Counted from the stretch's first letter, positions 1 to 9,412 are shown. The stretch is 9,463 bases of DNA from an uncultured Alphaproteobacteria bacterium (GCA_913042065.1 CAJWKB010000034.1:1-9463), one strand, 5' to 3'. Numbers and translations are program-made. Notes: a model not told the origin generated them from the letters alone.

Positions 1-38
1 CTATGCCCTGAACAGAACGTACGAGAGAGATAGAATTT

Positions 39-2165
39 ATGTTCAAAATTTTCCGCAAAGAACTTGATTGGGGCGGCACACCGCTTGTCATGGAAACAGG
101 CAAGGTCGCCCGCCAGGCTGACGGCGCCGTCATGGTCAGCCTCGGAGGCACCTCGGTGCTCTGTACTGCCGTTGCCGCACAAAGCCCCAAGCCCGGGCAG
201 GATTTCTTCCCGTTGACAGTGAATTACCAGGAAAAGGCATTCGCTGCTGGTAAAATTCCAGGTGGCTTCTTCAAGCGTGAAGGCCGCCCATCAGAAAATG
301 AAACGCTGGTCTGCCGCTTGATTGACCGGCCAATCCGCCCGCTTTTTCCAAGTAACTTCAAATGCGAAACACAGGTCATCTGTACAGTGTTGGCGCATGA
401 TATGGAAAACAACCCAGACATTGCGGCAATGATTGGTGCCTCGGCGGCGCTAACGTTGTCGGGCGTGCCGTTCTTTGGTCCGATTGCCGCTGCGCGAATT
501 GGCTGGATTGACGGTGCCTATGTGCTGAACCCGACTGTCGATCAGATGGACAGCTCTGAACTTGACCTTGTCATGGCCGGAACGCATGAAGGCGTTTTGA
601 TGGTCGAATCCGAGGCCAAAGAGCTGTCTGAGGAGGTCATGCTCGGTGCCGTGAATTTCGGCCATGAGTCAATCAAGCCGGTTATCGATGCGATCATCGA
701 CCTTGCCGAATCATGCGCCAAGGAGCCACGCGCCCTTCCCGAGGAGCCAGCTGAGACAGCCGAAATCAAATCGGTTCTGGCTGGTTTTACGGATCAGTTC
801 GAGGCGGCCTACAAGATTGCCGACAAGAGCGATCGACAGGCAGCGCTTACCGAGGTCCGGACCGCTGCCAGGGAAAAACTTGGCGATGAGCATGAGGCCG
901 TGCTGGTTGGTGGCCTTGTCAAGGCACTTGAGGCAGATGTCGTCCGTGGTGCGATTCTCAAAACCGGCACCCGTATTGATGGACGCGACACAAAGACCGT
1001 TCGGCAGATTGTAGCCGAAGCTGGTTTTCTGCCTCGGGCGCACGGCTCTGCCCTGTTCACGCGTGGCGAGACGCAGGCAATGGTCGTGGCAACGCTTGGC
1101 ACGGGTCAGGACGAGCAGATCATTGACGCGCTTGTCGGTGAGAGCCGGTCGAACTTCATGCTGCATTACAATTTCCCACCTTACTCAGTTGGTGAGGCAG
1201 GGCGTGTCGGTTCTCCGGGCCGCCGTGAGATTGGTCATGGCAAACTGGCATGGCGCGCCATTCGGCCGCTGCTGCCGATCAAGGATGAATTTCCCTACAC
1301 CATCCGTCTCGTCTCGGAAATCACCGAATCCAACGGTTCGTCCTCGATGGCAACGGTTTGTGGTGGATCACTCGCACTAATGGATGCAGGTGTGCCAATG
1401 GCGCGGCCTGTTGCCGGCATTGCCATGGGACTGATCAAGGAAGGTGATGATTTCGCGGTCCTGTCGGACATTCTGGGTGATGAGGATCATCTTGGCGACA
1501 TGGATTTCAAGGTGGCTGGTTCTGATGCCGGCATCACCTCGCTGCAGATGGATATCAAGATCACCTCGATCACCGCGGAAATCATGGAGATCGCGCTGGA
1601 GCAGGCCCGTGAAGGCCGGATCCATATTCTTGATGAAATGGCCAAGGCTCTCAACTCTGCAAGAGACGGTCTCGCTGATAGCGCGCCAAAGATCACCACG
1701 ATGAAGATTCCTGTCGACAAGATCCGTGACATTATCGGCCCTGGTGGCAAGATCATCCGTGAAATCTGCGAGACAACCGGCGCCAAAATTGACATTGACG
1801 ATGATGGCACAGTCAAGGTCGCCGCTGTGACGGGAACGTCTGGTGAGGCGGCGGTTGCCCGCATTCGTGACATTGTTGCGGAGCCGGAGCTTGGCGTCAT
1901 TTATAATGGCAAGGTCGTCAAGACGGTTGATTTTGGTGCGTTTGTGAATTTCCTTGGCGCAAAGGATGGCCTTGTTCATATTTCCGAACTGCAGAATGGC
2001 AGAACGGAAAAAACGACAGACATCTGCAAGGAAGGTGATGAGGTCAAGGTCAAGGTGATCGGCTTCGACGATCGCGGCAAGGTGAAGCTGTCGATGAAGC
2101 GCGTCGATCAGGAGACAGGTGCAGACCTTGAGGCAGCTGGGTCAGATGAAGGCGACGTCGCCTAG
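39..2165 (+). CDS. pnp: Polyribonucleotide nucleotidyltransferase (PNPase)
   Basis: Phosphorolytic 3'-to-5' exoribonuclease that releases nucleoside diphosphates from RNA. It acts in the cytoplasm, usually as a trimer and often within the RNA degradosome. The 708 residues match the family length (E. coli about 711). Domain order is canonical: first RNase PH core at about 12-143 with FFKREGR at 77-83; helical linker at about 145-235; second RNase PH core from RIDGR (312-316); KH domain with the GPGG loop at 567-570; S1 domain at about 619-690. The catalytic site is intact: SSS at 434-436 for phosphate, and D483, D489 and K491 in the [12 protein letters not shown] segment, matching E. coli D486, D492 and K494. 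A short acidic tail follows S1. A purine-rich GAGAGA stretch lies 8-15 bases before the ATG. rpsO usually precedes pnp, but only 38 bases are visible upstream. Identification is very secure. Confidence 0.98.
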   Translation: MFKIFRKELDWGGTPLVMETGKVARQADGAVMVSLGGTSVLCTAVAAQSPKPGQDFFPLTVNYQEKAFAAGKIPGGFFKREGRPSENETLVCRLIDRPIRPLFPSNFKCETQVICTVLAHDMENNPDIAAMIGASAALTLSGVPFFGPIAAARIGWIDGAYVLNPTVDQMDSSELDLVMAGTHEGVLMVESEAKELSEEVMLGAVNFGHESIKPVIDAIIDLAESCAKEPRALPEEPAETAEIKSVLAGFTDQFEAAYKIADKSDRQAALTEVRTAAREKLGDEHEAVLVGGLVKALEADVVRGAILKTGTRIDGRDTKTVRQIVAEAGFLPRAHGSALFTRGETQAMVVATLGTGQDEQIIDALVGESRSNFMLHYNFPPYSVGEAGRVGSPGRREIGHGKLAWRAIRPLLPIKDEFPYTIRLVSEITESNGSSSMATVCGGSLALMDAGVPMARPVAGIAMGLIKEGDDFAVLSDILGDEDHLGDMDFKVAGSDAGITSLQMDIKITSITAEIMEIALEQAREGRIHILDEMAKALNSARDGLADSAPKITTMKIPVDKIRDIIGPGGKIIREICETTGAKIDIDDDGTVKVAAVTGTSGEAAVARIRDIVAEPELGVIYNGKVVKTVDFGAFVNFLGAKDGLVHISELQNGRTEKTTDICKEGDEVKVKVIGFDDRGKVKLSMKRVDQETGADLEAAGSDEGDVA

Positions 2166-2198
2166 ATCGGCTCTGTTTGCGATGAAAGCAGCGTGGGT

Positions 2199-2215
2199 GG
2201 GCGGCAAGCCCGCCC
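2199..2215 (+). terminator. GC-rich hairpin between pnp and galE, possible weak terminator
   Basis: GGGCGG (2199-2204) and CCGCCC (2210-2215) form a perfect 6-bp stem with a 5-base loop, 34 bases after the pnp stop. Only a short T run (2221-2223) follows, after a few more C/G bases, so this is not a classical intrinsic terminator. It may protect the pnp mRNA 3' end or partly attenuate read-through into galE. The role is inferred. Confidence 0.35.
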
Positions 2216-2245
2216 CCGCGTTTCCGTGGGAACAAGGTTTTTGCG

Positions 2246-3235
2246 ATGACTGACAGGGTGAATGTGTTGGTGACTGGTGGTGCCGGCTATATTGGCAGCC
2301 ACATGGTGCTGGCGCTTCTGGATGCTGGGTATTCACCTCTGATTCTTGACGATTTTTCCACTGGCCATGAACAGCTTGTTCCTGCTGGTGTTCCGGTAAT
2401 CCGTGGTAATGTTGGTGACCGGGAAGTTACTGACAGGCTGTTTGCAGACCATGATATCGACGCGGTGGCCCATTTTGCCGCTTCGATCGTGGTTCCAGAA
2501 TCGGTTGCTGATCCCTTGAAATATTATCTCAACAACACGGTCAGCACGGCGCGGCTGATAGCGGCCTGTACAGATGCCGCTGTTGGACGCTTCATTTTTT
2601 CCTCAACAGCTGCCGTTTATGGCAATCAGGATGTAAGCCTGCTTGACGAGGATGTCACCTGTCGTCCGGAGAATCCCTATGGTACATCAAAGCTGATGTC
2701 CGAACAGATTCTCCGCGACGCGTCAAAGGCGCATGATCTGTCCTATGTGGCGCTGCGTTATTTCAATGTCGCCGGGGCGGATTCTGCCGGTCGCGCAGGG
2801 CAATTGTCAAAACCGGCAACCCATCTGATCAAGGTTGCGGTTGAAGTGGCCACCGGTCAGCGCGATGCTATGCAAGTGTTTGGAACTGACTATCCGACTG
2901 ATGATGGTACCTGTATCAGAGACTATATTCACATCACTGATCTGATTGCGGCGCATATGGCGGCCCTTGAGTATCTTCTTGGCGGGGGTGCACCGCTCAC
3001 GCTGAATTGTGGCTATGGCAGGGGAAGCTCGGTGCATCAGGTGCTGGAATCAGTGACCCGTCTTTCAGGCATCAATCTGAATGTCGAGATGGCAGCGAGG
3101 CGGGCTGGCGATACGGCCGTACTGGTTGCTGATTCCACACGCCTGCGCCACCAGCTTGGCTGGAAGCCGGAGCATGATGATCTTGATGACATTGTGCGCT
3201 CAGCGCTGGCATGGGAACGCAGCCAGCTTGGTTAG
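2246..3235 (+). CDS. galE: UDP-glucose 4-epimerase
   Basis: NAD-dependent extended short-chain dehydrogenase that interconverts UDP-glucose and UDP-galactose, supplying galactose units for surface polysaccharide or feeding galactose breakdown. The 329 residues are close to E. coli GalE (338). The N-terminal Rossmann motif is VTGGAGYIGSH (about 9-19). The catalytic set is T121 (in FSSTAAVYG, 118-126), Y145 and K149 (in NPYGTSK). The substrate-side signatures FNVAGAD and VFGTDYPTDDGTCIRDYIH (211-229) are strongly GalE-like. The ATG is preceded by an AAGG about 8 bases upstream. It follows pnp by 80 bases on the same strand and may be partly co-transcribed; no clear separate promoter was found. 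Its TAG stop overlaps the TAA of the convergent fabI. The exact UDP-sugar preference cannot be read from sequence alone. Confidence 0.93.
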   Translation: MTDRVNVLVTGGAGYIGSHMVLALLDAGYSPLILDDFSTGHEQLVPAGVPVIRGNVGDREVTDRLFADHDIDAVAHFAASIVVPESVADPLKYYLNNTVSTARLIAACTDAAVGRFIFSSTAAVYGNQDVSLLDEDVTCRPENPYGTSKLMSEQILRDASKAHDLSYVALRYFNVAGADSAGRAGQLSKPATHLIKVAVEVATGQRDAMQVFGTDYPTDDGTCIRDYIHITDLIAAHMAALEYLLGGGAPLTLNCGYGRGSSVHQVLESVTRLSGINLNVEMAARRAGDTAVLVADSTRLRHQLGWKPEHDDLDDIVRSALAWERSQLG

Positions 3236-4026
3236 AGTTCGCGCGGCACACCGACAGTGTTGAAGCCACCATCGACAAAATGCGTCTCGCCGGTCACACC
3301 GGATGAAAGATCTGAAATCAGATACAGACCGGATTTGCCAACCTCGTGAATATCCGGATTGCGGCCAAGGGGGGCGGCGTCCTCGGAGTGGCGATAGATA
3401 TGCCGCGCTCCGGTGATTGCCGCGCCGGCAAGGGTTTTCATTGGCCCGGCTGACAGCCCATTGACCCGGATATTCTCGCCTCCTAGATCGACGGCTAGGT
3501 AGCGGACGGAACTTTCCAGCGCTGCCTTGGCGACGCCCATGACATTGTAATTTGGCGCAATCCGTTGCGCGCCAATGTAGCTGAGCGTAAGCAATGCACC
3601 GCCATCCGGCATCATTTTGCGGGCGCACTGCGCCGTTTCGGTGAAGGAGAAGGCAGAGACCATCATGGTGTTGCTGAAATTGTCGCGGCTGGTGTTCAGA
3701 TACGGGCCTTTCAACTCGTTCTTGTCTGAAAAACCAAGCGCATGAACGACGAAATCGATTTTCTTCCAGCGTTCCGACAGCGTCTCGAAGCAGCGTTGAA
3801 CCGCACCTTCATGGGCAACGTCGCATTCAATCAGAATGTCTGAATTGACCGATTTCGCCAGTGGCTGCAGGCGCTTGCCAAAGCCCTCCATCTGGTAGGA
3901 AAAAGCAAGCTCGGCACCCTGTGCCGCCGCCGCCGCCGCAATGCCCCAGGCAATAGACCGTTCATTGGCCACGCCCATGATCAGGCCGCGCTTTCCGGCG
4001 AGAAGATTTCCGGTCATGCCTGACAT
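3232..4026 (-). CDS. fabI: Enoyl-[acyl-carrier-protein] reductase (NADH)
   Basis: Catalyses the last reduction of each fatty-acid elongation cycle, trans-2-enoyl-ACP to acyl-ACP, in the cytoplasm. The 264 residues fit the FabI family (E. coli 262). The FabI-type nucleotide-binding segment GVANERSIAWGIA lies at about 18-30, unlike the usual SDR GxxxGxG. The catalytic Y-x6-K pair is Y160 and K167, matching E. coli Y156 and K163; Y150 matches the second conserved tyrosine. HALGF (95-99) is the region lining the inhibitor and NAD pocket, with the usual glycine (G98). The ATG sits 2 bases after the fabB TGA, with AAAGG (4034-4038 on this strand) 7 bases upstream, so translation is probably coupled. 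A second in-frame ATG three codons in is possible but lacks a better binding site. It is the last gene of the fabA-fabB-fabI operon. Confidence 0.95.
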   Translation of the reverse strand: MSGMTGNLLAGKRGLIMGVANERSIAWGIAAAAAAQGAELAFSYQMEGFGKRLQPLAKSVNSDILIECDVAHEGAVQRCFETLSERWKKIDFVVHALGFSDKNELKGPYLNTSRDNFSNTMMVSAFSFTETAQCARKMMPDGGALLTLSYIGAQRIAPNYNVMGVAKAALESSVRYLAVDLGGENIRVNGLSAGPMKTLAGAAITGARHIYRHSEDAAPLGRNPDIHEVGKSGLYLISDLSSGVTGETHFVDGGFNTVGVPREL

Positions 4027-4028
4027 GC

Positions 4029-5261
4029 TCAGACCTTTCGCAACGCCAGAGTGGCATTGGTGCCACCGAAACCAAATGAATTCGATAGCGCCAGCTTGAT
4101 CTCCGCATCGTCGATCCGGGTAGAGGGAACGGGAATGTCACCAATGGCCGGGTCGGGATTGTCGATGTTGGCCGAGGCGGCGATAAAGCTTTCCTGCATC
4201 ATGATCATCGTGTAGATGGCTTCCTGCACACCGGTTGCACCCAGTGAATGTCCGGTCAGTGACTTTGTCGAGGTGACAACCGGCAGATAACCGCGGGGGC
4301 CAAACACCTCGTGCACGGCGTCCAACTCCTTGACGTCACCAACAGGGGTCGAGGTGCCATGCGCGTTGATATAGTCAACCTGATCGGTGAGTGTGTTGCC
4401 GTCAAAACCAGCAAGCGCAAGCTCCATACAGCGTACCGCCCCCTCGCCCGATGGGGCGACCATGTCATGCCCATCCGAATTCGCACCATAGCCAACAAGC
4501 TCGGCATAGATTCTGGCACCCCTCGCAATGGCACGATCCATATCCTCGAGAACGACCATGCCGCCACCGCCAGCAATCACGAAACCATCCCGGTCGGCAT
4601 CATAGGCGCGCGACGCCTTTTCTGGCGTGTCATTATATTTGGAAGACATGGCACCCATGGCGTCAAACAGAACGGAAAGCGTCCAGTGAAGCTCCTCGCC
4701 ACCACCGGCAAAAACAATATCCTGACTGCCGCTGCGAATGGCGTCGGCACCCGAGGTGATGCAATGTGCTGAGGTGGAGCAGGCTGAAGTGATCGAATAA
4801 TTCAGCCCCTTGATCTTAAAGAAAGTGGCAATACAGGCGGACACGGTTGATGACATGCAGCGCGGCACCATATAGGGGCCGACACGCTTTGGCCCCTTTT
4901 CCCGTGTCGTGTCAAAGGCAGTCAGCATATTCGCTGTTGAGGGACCGCCTGAGCCTGCGATCAAGCCCGTTCGCGGGTTCGACACCTCGTCCTCACCAAG
5001 GCCGGCATCGACGATGGCCTGTTCCATGGCTAGCACCGCGTAGGCTGCGCCGTCGCCCATGAAGCGCATTTGCTTGCGGTCGATATGATCGGTGATATCC
5101 ATTTTGACAGAGCCGTGGATTTGGCTACGGAATCCGAGCTCCGCATAGTCGAGTGCAGCAACAATACCTGATTTTCCATGGCGAAGCGCATCTGTCACTT
5201 CGGCGACGTTATTGCCAATTGACGAGACAATACCAATACCTGTTATGGCGACGCGGCGCAT
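4029..5261 (-). CDS. fabB: 3-oxoacyl-[acyl-carrier-protein] synthase I
   Basis: Condenses acyl-ACP with malonyl-ACP. With FabA next door it is assigned to FabB, which elongates the cis-3-decenoyl intermediate towards unsaturated fatty acids. The 410 residues match E. coli FabB (406). The Cys-His-His triad is visible: C161 in [11 protein letters not shown]301 in [12 protein letters not shown]338 in [12 protein letters not shown], with the conserved K333. The C-terminal [10 protein letters not shown] loop is at 393-402. The start chosen is the ATG beginning [10 protein letters not shown], the standard thiolase-fold N terminus. It lies 1 base after the fabA stop with GGGAG (5268-5272) 6 bases upstream. 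The reading frame stays open a further 23 codons, but these lie inside fabA and match nothing in the family. FabF is the main alternative, but the FabA-linked context and [18 protein letters not shown] start favour FabB. Confidence 0.94.
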   Translation of the reverse strand: MRRVAITGIGIVSSIGNNVAEVTDALRHGKSGIVAALDYAELGFRSQIHGSVKMDITDHIDRKQMRFMGDGAAYAVLAMEQAIVDAGLGEDEVSNPRTGLIAGSGGPSTANMLTAFDTTREKGPKRVGPYMVPRCMSSTVSACIATFFKIKGLNYSITSACSTSAHCITSGADAIRSGSQDIVFAGGGEELHWTLSVLFDAMGAMSSKYNDTPEKASRAYDADRDGFVIAGGGGMVVLEDMDRAIARGARIYAELVGYGANSDGHDMVAPSGEGAVRCMELALAGFDGNTLTDQVDYINAHGTSTPVGDVKELDAVHEVFGPRGYLPVVTSTKSLTGHSLGATGVQEAIYTMIMMQESFIAASANIDNPDPAIGDIPVPSTRIDDAEIKLALSNSFGFGGTNATLALRKV

Positions 5262-5262
5262 T

Positions 5263-5781
5263 CTATTCTCCCTCGGGTTTGAAGAGTCCAACGCGGATGT
5301 CATTGGCTTCGAAAACGACTTCGCCATCACACAGAACCTTGCCGTCGGCGATTCCCATGACCAGTCGGCGCATGATGACGCGTTTCATATCCAGACGAAA
5401 TGTAACGAGCTTGTTTGTCGGCAGAATCTGACCGGTGAATTTTACCTCACCTACGGACAGCGCGCGACCACGCCCTTTTCCACCAGCCCAGCCCAGAAAG
5501 AAGCCAACCAACTGCCATAGTGCATCCATGCCAAGACAGCCCGGCATGACAGGATCACCGTCGAAATGGCAAGGAAAAAACCAGAGATCGGGATTTAGAT
5601 CAAATTCGGCATCAATCTCGCCCTTGTCGAATAGACCGCCCGTTTCCCGAATGTTGATGATCCGGTCACACATCAACATCGGCGGTAGTGGCAATTGTGG
5701 GTTGCCAGGCCCGAACATCTCACCTTTCGCACAATTTATTAACTCGTCATAGGTGAATTCGTTCTGGTCTCTTGGCAACAT
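5263..5781 (-). CDS. fabA: 3-hydroxydecanoyl-[acyl-carrier-protein] dehydratase/isomerase
   Basis: Dehydrates 3-hydroxydecanoyl-ACP and isomerises trans-2 to cis-3-decenoyl-ACP, the branch point of anaerobic unsaturated fatty-acid synthesis. Hot-dog fold. Conserved blocks include [36 protein letters not shown] and GEVKFTGQ. With the start chosen here the active-site residues are H72 and D86, near E. coli positions 71 and 85, and the length is 172 residues, equal to E. coli FabA. I chose the ATG at 5781 over the one eight codons upstream (5805). The 5781 start has a strong AAAGGGA binding site (5788-5794) at 6-base spacing. The 5805 start has no such site and sits only a few bases from the predicted transcription start. 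The residues MRLIKGPV that it would add are not family-like. First gene of the fabA-fabB-fabI operon. Confidence 0.95.
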   Translation of the reverse strand: MLPRDQNEFTYDELINCAKGEMFGPGNPQLPLPPMLMCDRIINIRETGGLFDKGEIDAEFDLNPDLWFFPCHFDGDPVMPGCLGMDALWQLVGFFLGWAGGKGRGRALSVGEVKFTGQILPTNKLVTFRLDMKRVIMRRLVMGIADGKVLCDGEVVFEANDIRVGLFKPEGE

Positions 5782-5787
5782 AACCGG

Positions 5788-5794
5788 TCCCTTT
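5788..5794 (-). promoter_or_regulatory. fabA ribosome binding site
   Basis: AAAGGGA on the - strand, 6 bases before the ATG at 5781. It is the strongest Shine-Dalgarno match near either candidate fabA start and decides the start assignment. Confidence 0.7.
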
Positions 5795-5813
5795 ATCAAA
5801 CGCATCAGGTGAT

Positions 5814-5842
5814 TTAATAAAAAGCATGAAAAGCGGCATCAA
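5814..5842 (-). promoter_or_regulatory. Predicted sigma70-type promoter of fabA-fabB-fabI
   Basis: On the - strand, TTGATG (5842-5837) and TATTAA (5819-5814) are separated by exactly 17 bases, each matching consensus at 4 of 6 positions. Transcription would begin near 5807, leaving a leader of about 26 bases before the fabA ATG at 5781. No other promoter-like pair was seen between the three fab genes, so this one probably drives the operon. Confidence 0.55.
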
Positions 5843-5854
5843 GCAAAGCCAATA

Positions 5855-5883
5855 TTGACAAATTTGCCCATGAGCTTCATTTT
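5855..5883 (+). promoter_or_regulatory. Predicted promoter of irr
   Basis: A perfect TTGACA -35 (5855-5860) is followed after 17 bases by CATTTT (5878-5883), a weak -10 with 3 of 6 matches. A leader of about 48 bases would precede irr. A strong -35 with a poor -10 fits a regulated promoter. The 8-bp palindrome CAATATTG (5850-5857) overlaps the -35 and could be an operator. The -10 is uncertain. Confidence 0.45.
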
Positions 5884-5937
5884 GCTGCTGGAGGCGAATG
5901 TTCAAAAAGTGCAAAACGACGTTGATGGATAAGCCAA

Positions 5938-6363
5938 ATGGGTACAGATATGACATCTTGCGTCCAGTTGAATTTGGAAAACAGGCTACGGCTTGCTGGA
6001 TTGCGCCCGACACGCCAACGCGTCGCCATCGCCAAACTGCTTCTCGACGGGCGTCACCGGCATATATCGGCAGAAAGTTTGAGCATGGAAATTCGTGAAT
6101 CCGGTACACAGATGGCAGATGGCACCATATACAATACGTTAAATCAGTTTACCGATGCCGGCCTGTTACGGCGGGTGACAGTGCATAATGAATATAGCTT
6201 GTTTGACACAAATGTTGAGCATCACCATCATTTCTATGACTCGGATGCCGACTGTTTGATTGATATTCCAGCAGATCAAGTCGTCTTAGATGTACTTCCA
6301 GATGCGCCTGATGGCTACGAATACCAGTCCATTGATGTGACAATCAATATCCGCTCAGGCTGA
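5938..6363 (+). CDS. irr: Iron response regulator Irr (Fur family)
   Basis: DNA-binding regulator of the Irr branch of the Fur family. In Alphaproteobacteria Irr controls haem synthesis and iron-storage genes according to haem status. The protein has 141 residues. A winged-helix domain covers about 15-85: LRPTRQRVAIAKLL, then HISAESL, then the recognition region DGTIYNTLNQFTDAGLLRR. The dimerisation half begins with SLFDTNVEHHHHFYD, the Irr hallmark; H95-H98 would bind haem or metal. There is no Fur-type CxxC zinc site, which argues against Fur or Zur. The N-terminal Cys-Pro haem regulatory motif of Bradyrhizobium Irr is absent: the only nearby cysteine is C8, followed by Val. The start at 5938 has a GGA 8 bases upstream and an in-frame stop at 5923-5925; an ATG at 5950 is an alternative. 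Divergent from fabA and followed by katG. Confidence 0.9.
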   Translation: MGTDMTSCVQLNLENRLRLAGLRPTRQRVAIAKLLLDGRHRHISAESLSMEIRESGTQMADGTIYNTLNQFTDAGLLRRVTVHNEYSLFDTNVEHHHHFYDSDADCLIDIPADQVVLDVLPDAPDGYEYQSIDVTINIRSG

Positions 6364-6380
6364 CAATTTAGGCTATGCTT

Positions 6381-6395
6381 GCGACGTTGCGTCGC
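6381..6395 (+). terminator. Hairpin after irr, possible terminator
   Basis: GCGACG (6381-6386) and CGTCGC (6390-6395) form a perfect 6-bp GC-rich stem with a 3-base loop, 18 bases after the irr stop. The downstream bases are only moderately T-rich (TTCGTTGTGTT), with no clean T run, so termination may be partial. Confidence 0.4.
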
Positions 6396-6424
6396 CGAAT
6401 TCGTTGTGTTCTGGCACCCATTCA

Positions 6425-6488
6425 GATAATAGTTTAAACTCACTTCAAACTGCTTGACGGATAGTAAAAAGTCATGCTGTTTTATATT
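6425..6488 (+). promoter_or_regulatory. Probable regulated promoter region of katG
   Basis: TTGACG (6454-6459) resembles a -35. The only -10 candidates are TGTTTT (6478-6483, 18-base spacing) and the better TATATT (6483-6488) at a too-long 23 bases. Such a weak core suggests an activator. Just upstream are a perfect 10-bp palindrome AGTTTAAACT (6431-6440) and a direct repeat, TTTAAACT (6433-6440) and TTCAAACT (6444-6451), whose units start 11 bases apart, about one helical turn. An upstream GATAAT (6425-6430) is a further possible -10. Binding by a peroxide or iron regulator is inferred. Confidence 0.4.
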
Positions 6489-6518
6489 TGAAGCGCCTTT
6501 TAAAATCGTGAAAAATAA

Positions 6519-8669
<2,151 letters not shown>

Positions 8670-8707
8670 TTTGTTCAACAGCGGTTGATCATCTTCAACA
8701 AATTAAA

Positions 8708-8739
8708 GCGTTCCAGCTGTTGCTGGAGCGCCTTTTTTT
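8708..8739 (+). terminator. Intrinsic terminator of katG, possibly bidirectional
   Basis: A 10-bp stem pairs 8708-8717 (GCGTTCCAGC) with 8722-8731 (GCTGGAGCGC), with one G-T wobble and the loop TGTT, followed after one C by seven T (8733-8739). It starts 39 bases after the katG stop. On the - strand the same hairpin is followed by TTTAATTTG, so it could also stop transcription of the convergent SH3-protein gene. Confidence 0.88.
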
Positions 8740-8777
8740 GCCAAGACGGTTGTGGCTGTAATAGATTCTGGCGTTGG

Positions 8778-9323
8778 TCAGTCTAGAATCTCCGTTGGAA
8801 GCACGCCCCATATAGAGTCGCGCTTTATCCATCCCCGCATACTATCCGAAGCCACCTTACACATGTTTGCTGGACAGGATTGCAATTCAAGAAGGGCATT
8901 TCTCTCAGCGATGGCGATGACGTGTCCTGTGTCATTGCCGGTAGCGTAGACTTTTGCCGACCCATCAGTTACTAATGCCATTCGCCGAAGCGATAGGACT
9001 GAGCCGCGCATCCAACCATTCGTCCCCTCATGATCAACCACTTTCCGCCAGATGCCAAACTCGGCCTCGACCAGCAAAGGCAGACCTGATTTATTATAGC
9101 GCCATAGAACTGGGTATTCGCGGCCGGGCCCGGCGCGCATATTAACTTCGTTAAATTTCAGCGTCACATAACGGGGTACCGGTAATCCGCTGCCACGCAC
9201 TGTTACCTTTGCTTCCTGAGCCAGTGATGGACTAGCAGCTAGCCAAAAATATCCGGTACCAATGAAACAGGTGGTGAGAGTGAGTGACAAAAGGTGTAGG
9301 AAGAGCGGAAAATGTTTTTTCAT
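8778..9323 (-). CDS. Exported bacterial SH3-like domain protein
   Basis: A 181-residue protein predicted to be secreted to the periplasm: KK at positions 2-3, a hydrophobic stretch at about 6-30, and a probable cleavage site after SLA (33-35). The mature part looks like two SH3-like units of the type seen in alphaproteobacterial SH3 proteins (probably Pfam SH3_4). The first (about 48-115) has VPRYVTLKFNEVNMRAGPG and an IWRKVVDHEGTNGWM stretch; the second (about 118-176) has RGWIKRDSIWGVLP. SH3-like domains of this kind often bind cell-wall peptides, but this protein's ligand is unknown. C150 and C155, in SCPANMC, could form a disulfide. LTTC at 16-19 resembles a lipobox only weakly because Thr precedes Cys. 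No clear ribosome binding site precedes the ATG, so the start is less certain than the gene. Convergent with katG and probably transcribed alone. Confidence 0.85.
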   Translation of the reverse strand: MKKHFPLFLHLLSLTLTTCFIGTGYFWLAASPSLAQEAKVTVRGSGLPVPRYVTLKFNEVNMRAGPGREYPVLWRYNKSGLPLLVEAEFGIWRKVVDHEGTNGWMRGSVLSLRRMALVTDGSAKVYATGNDTGHVIAIAERNALLELQSCPANMCKVASDSMRGWIKRDSIWGVLPTEILD

Positions 9324-9412
9324 GATAAGCCAGTTCTGGTATTCTTTTTTGCCAAATTATTGCACATTCAGGTCATACTTCGTTTAGCGTATAGGATGAA
9401 CTGTCCAAACAA

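Noticed and set aside
1377..1979. 200-codon open frame antisense to pnp
   Set aside because: It lies wholly inside the highly conserved pnp coding sequence, has no recognisable domain, and arises from codon bias on the opposite strand.
4311..4772. 153-codon open frame antisense to fabB
   Set aside because: Entirely within fabB, whose catalytic motifs are intact in the other strand; the translation resembles no family.
5898..6098. 66-codon + strand frame overlapping the irr start
   Set aside because: It is an out-of-frame reading of irr; the Irr frame has clear family motifs.
5747..6109. 120-codon - strand open frame spanning the fabA-irr gap
   Set aside because: It overlaps the start of fabA and the winged-helix coding part of irr, would run through both predicted promoters, and shows no domain.
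6429..6475. OxyR binding site upstream of katG
   Set aside because: ATAG tetramers occur at 6429-6432 and 6461-6464, but spacing and the CTAT halves do not fit the four-tetramer OxyR pattern, so I call only an unassigned regulatory repeat.
8778..9323. Lipoprotein assignment for the SH3 protein
   Set aside because: LTTC at residues 16-19 has Thr at the position before Cys where Gly, Ala or Ser is expected, and a better signal peptidase I site follows at about residue 35.
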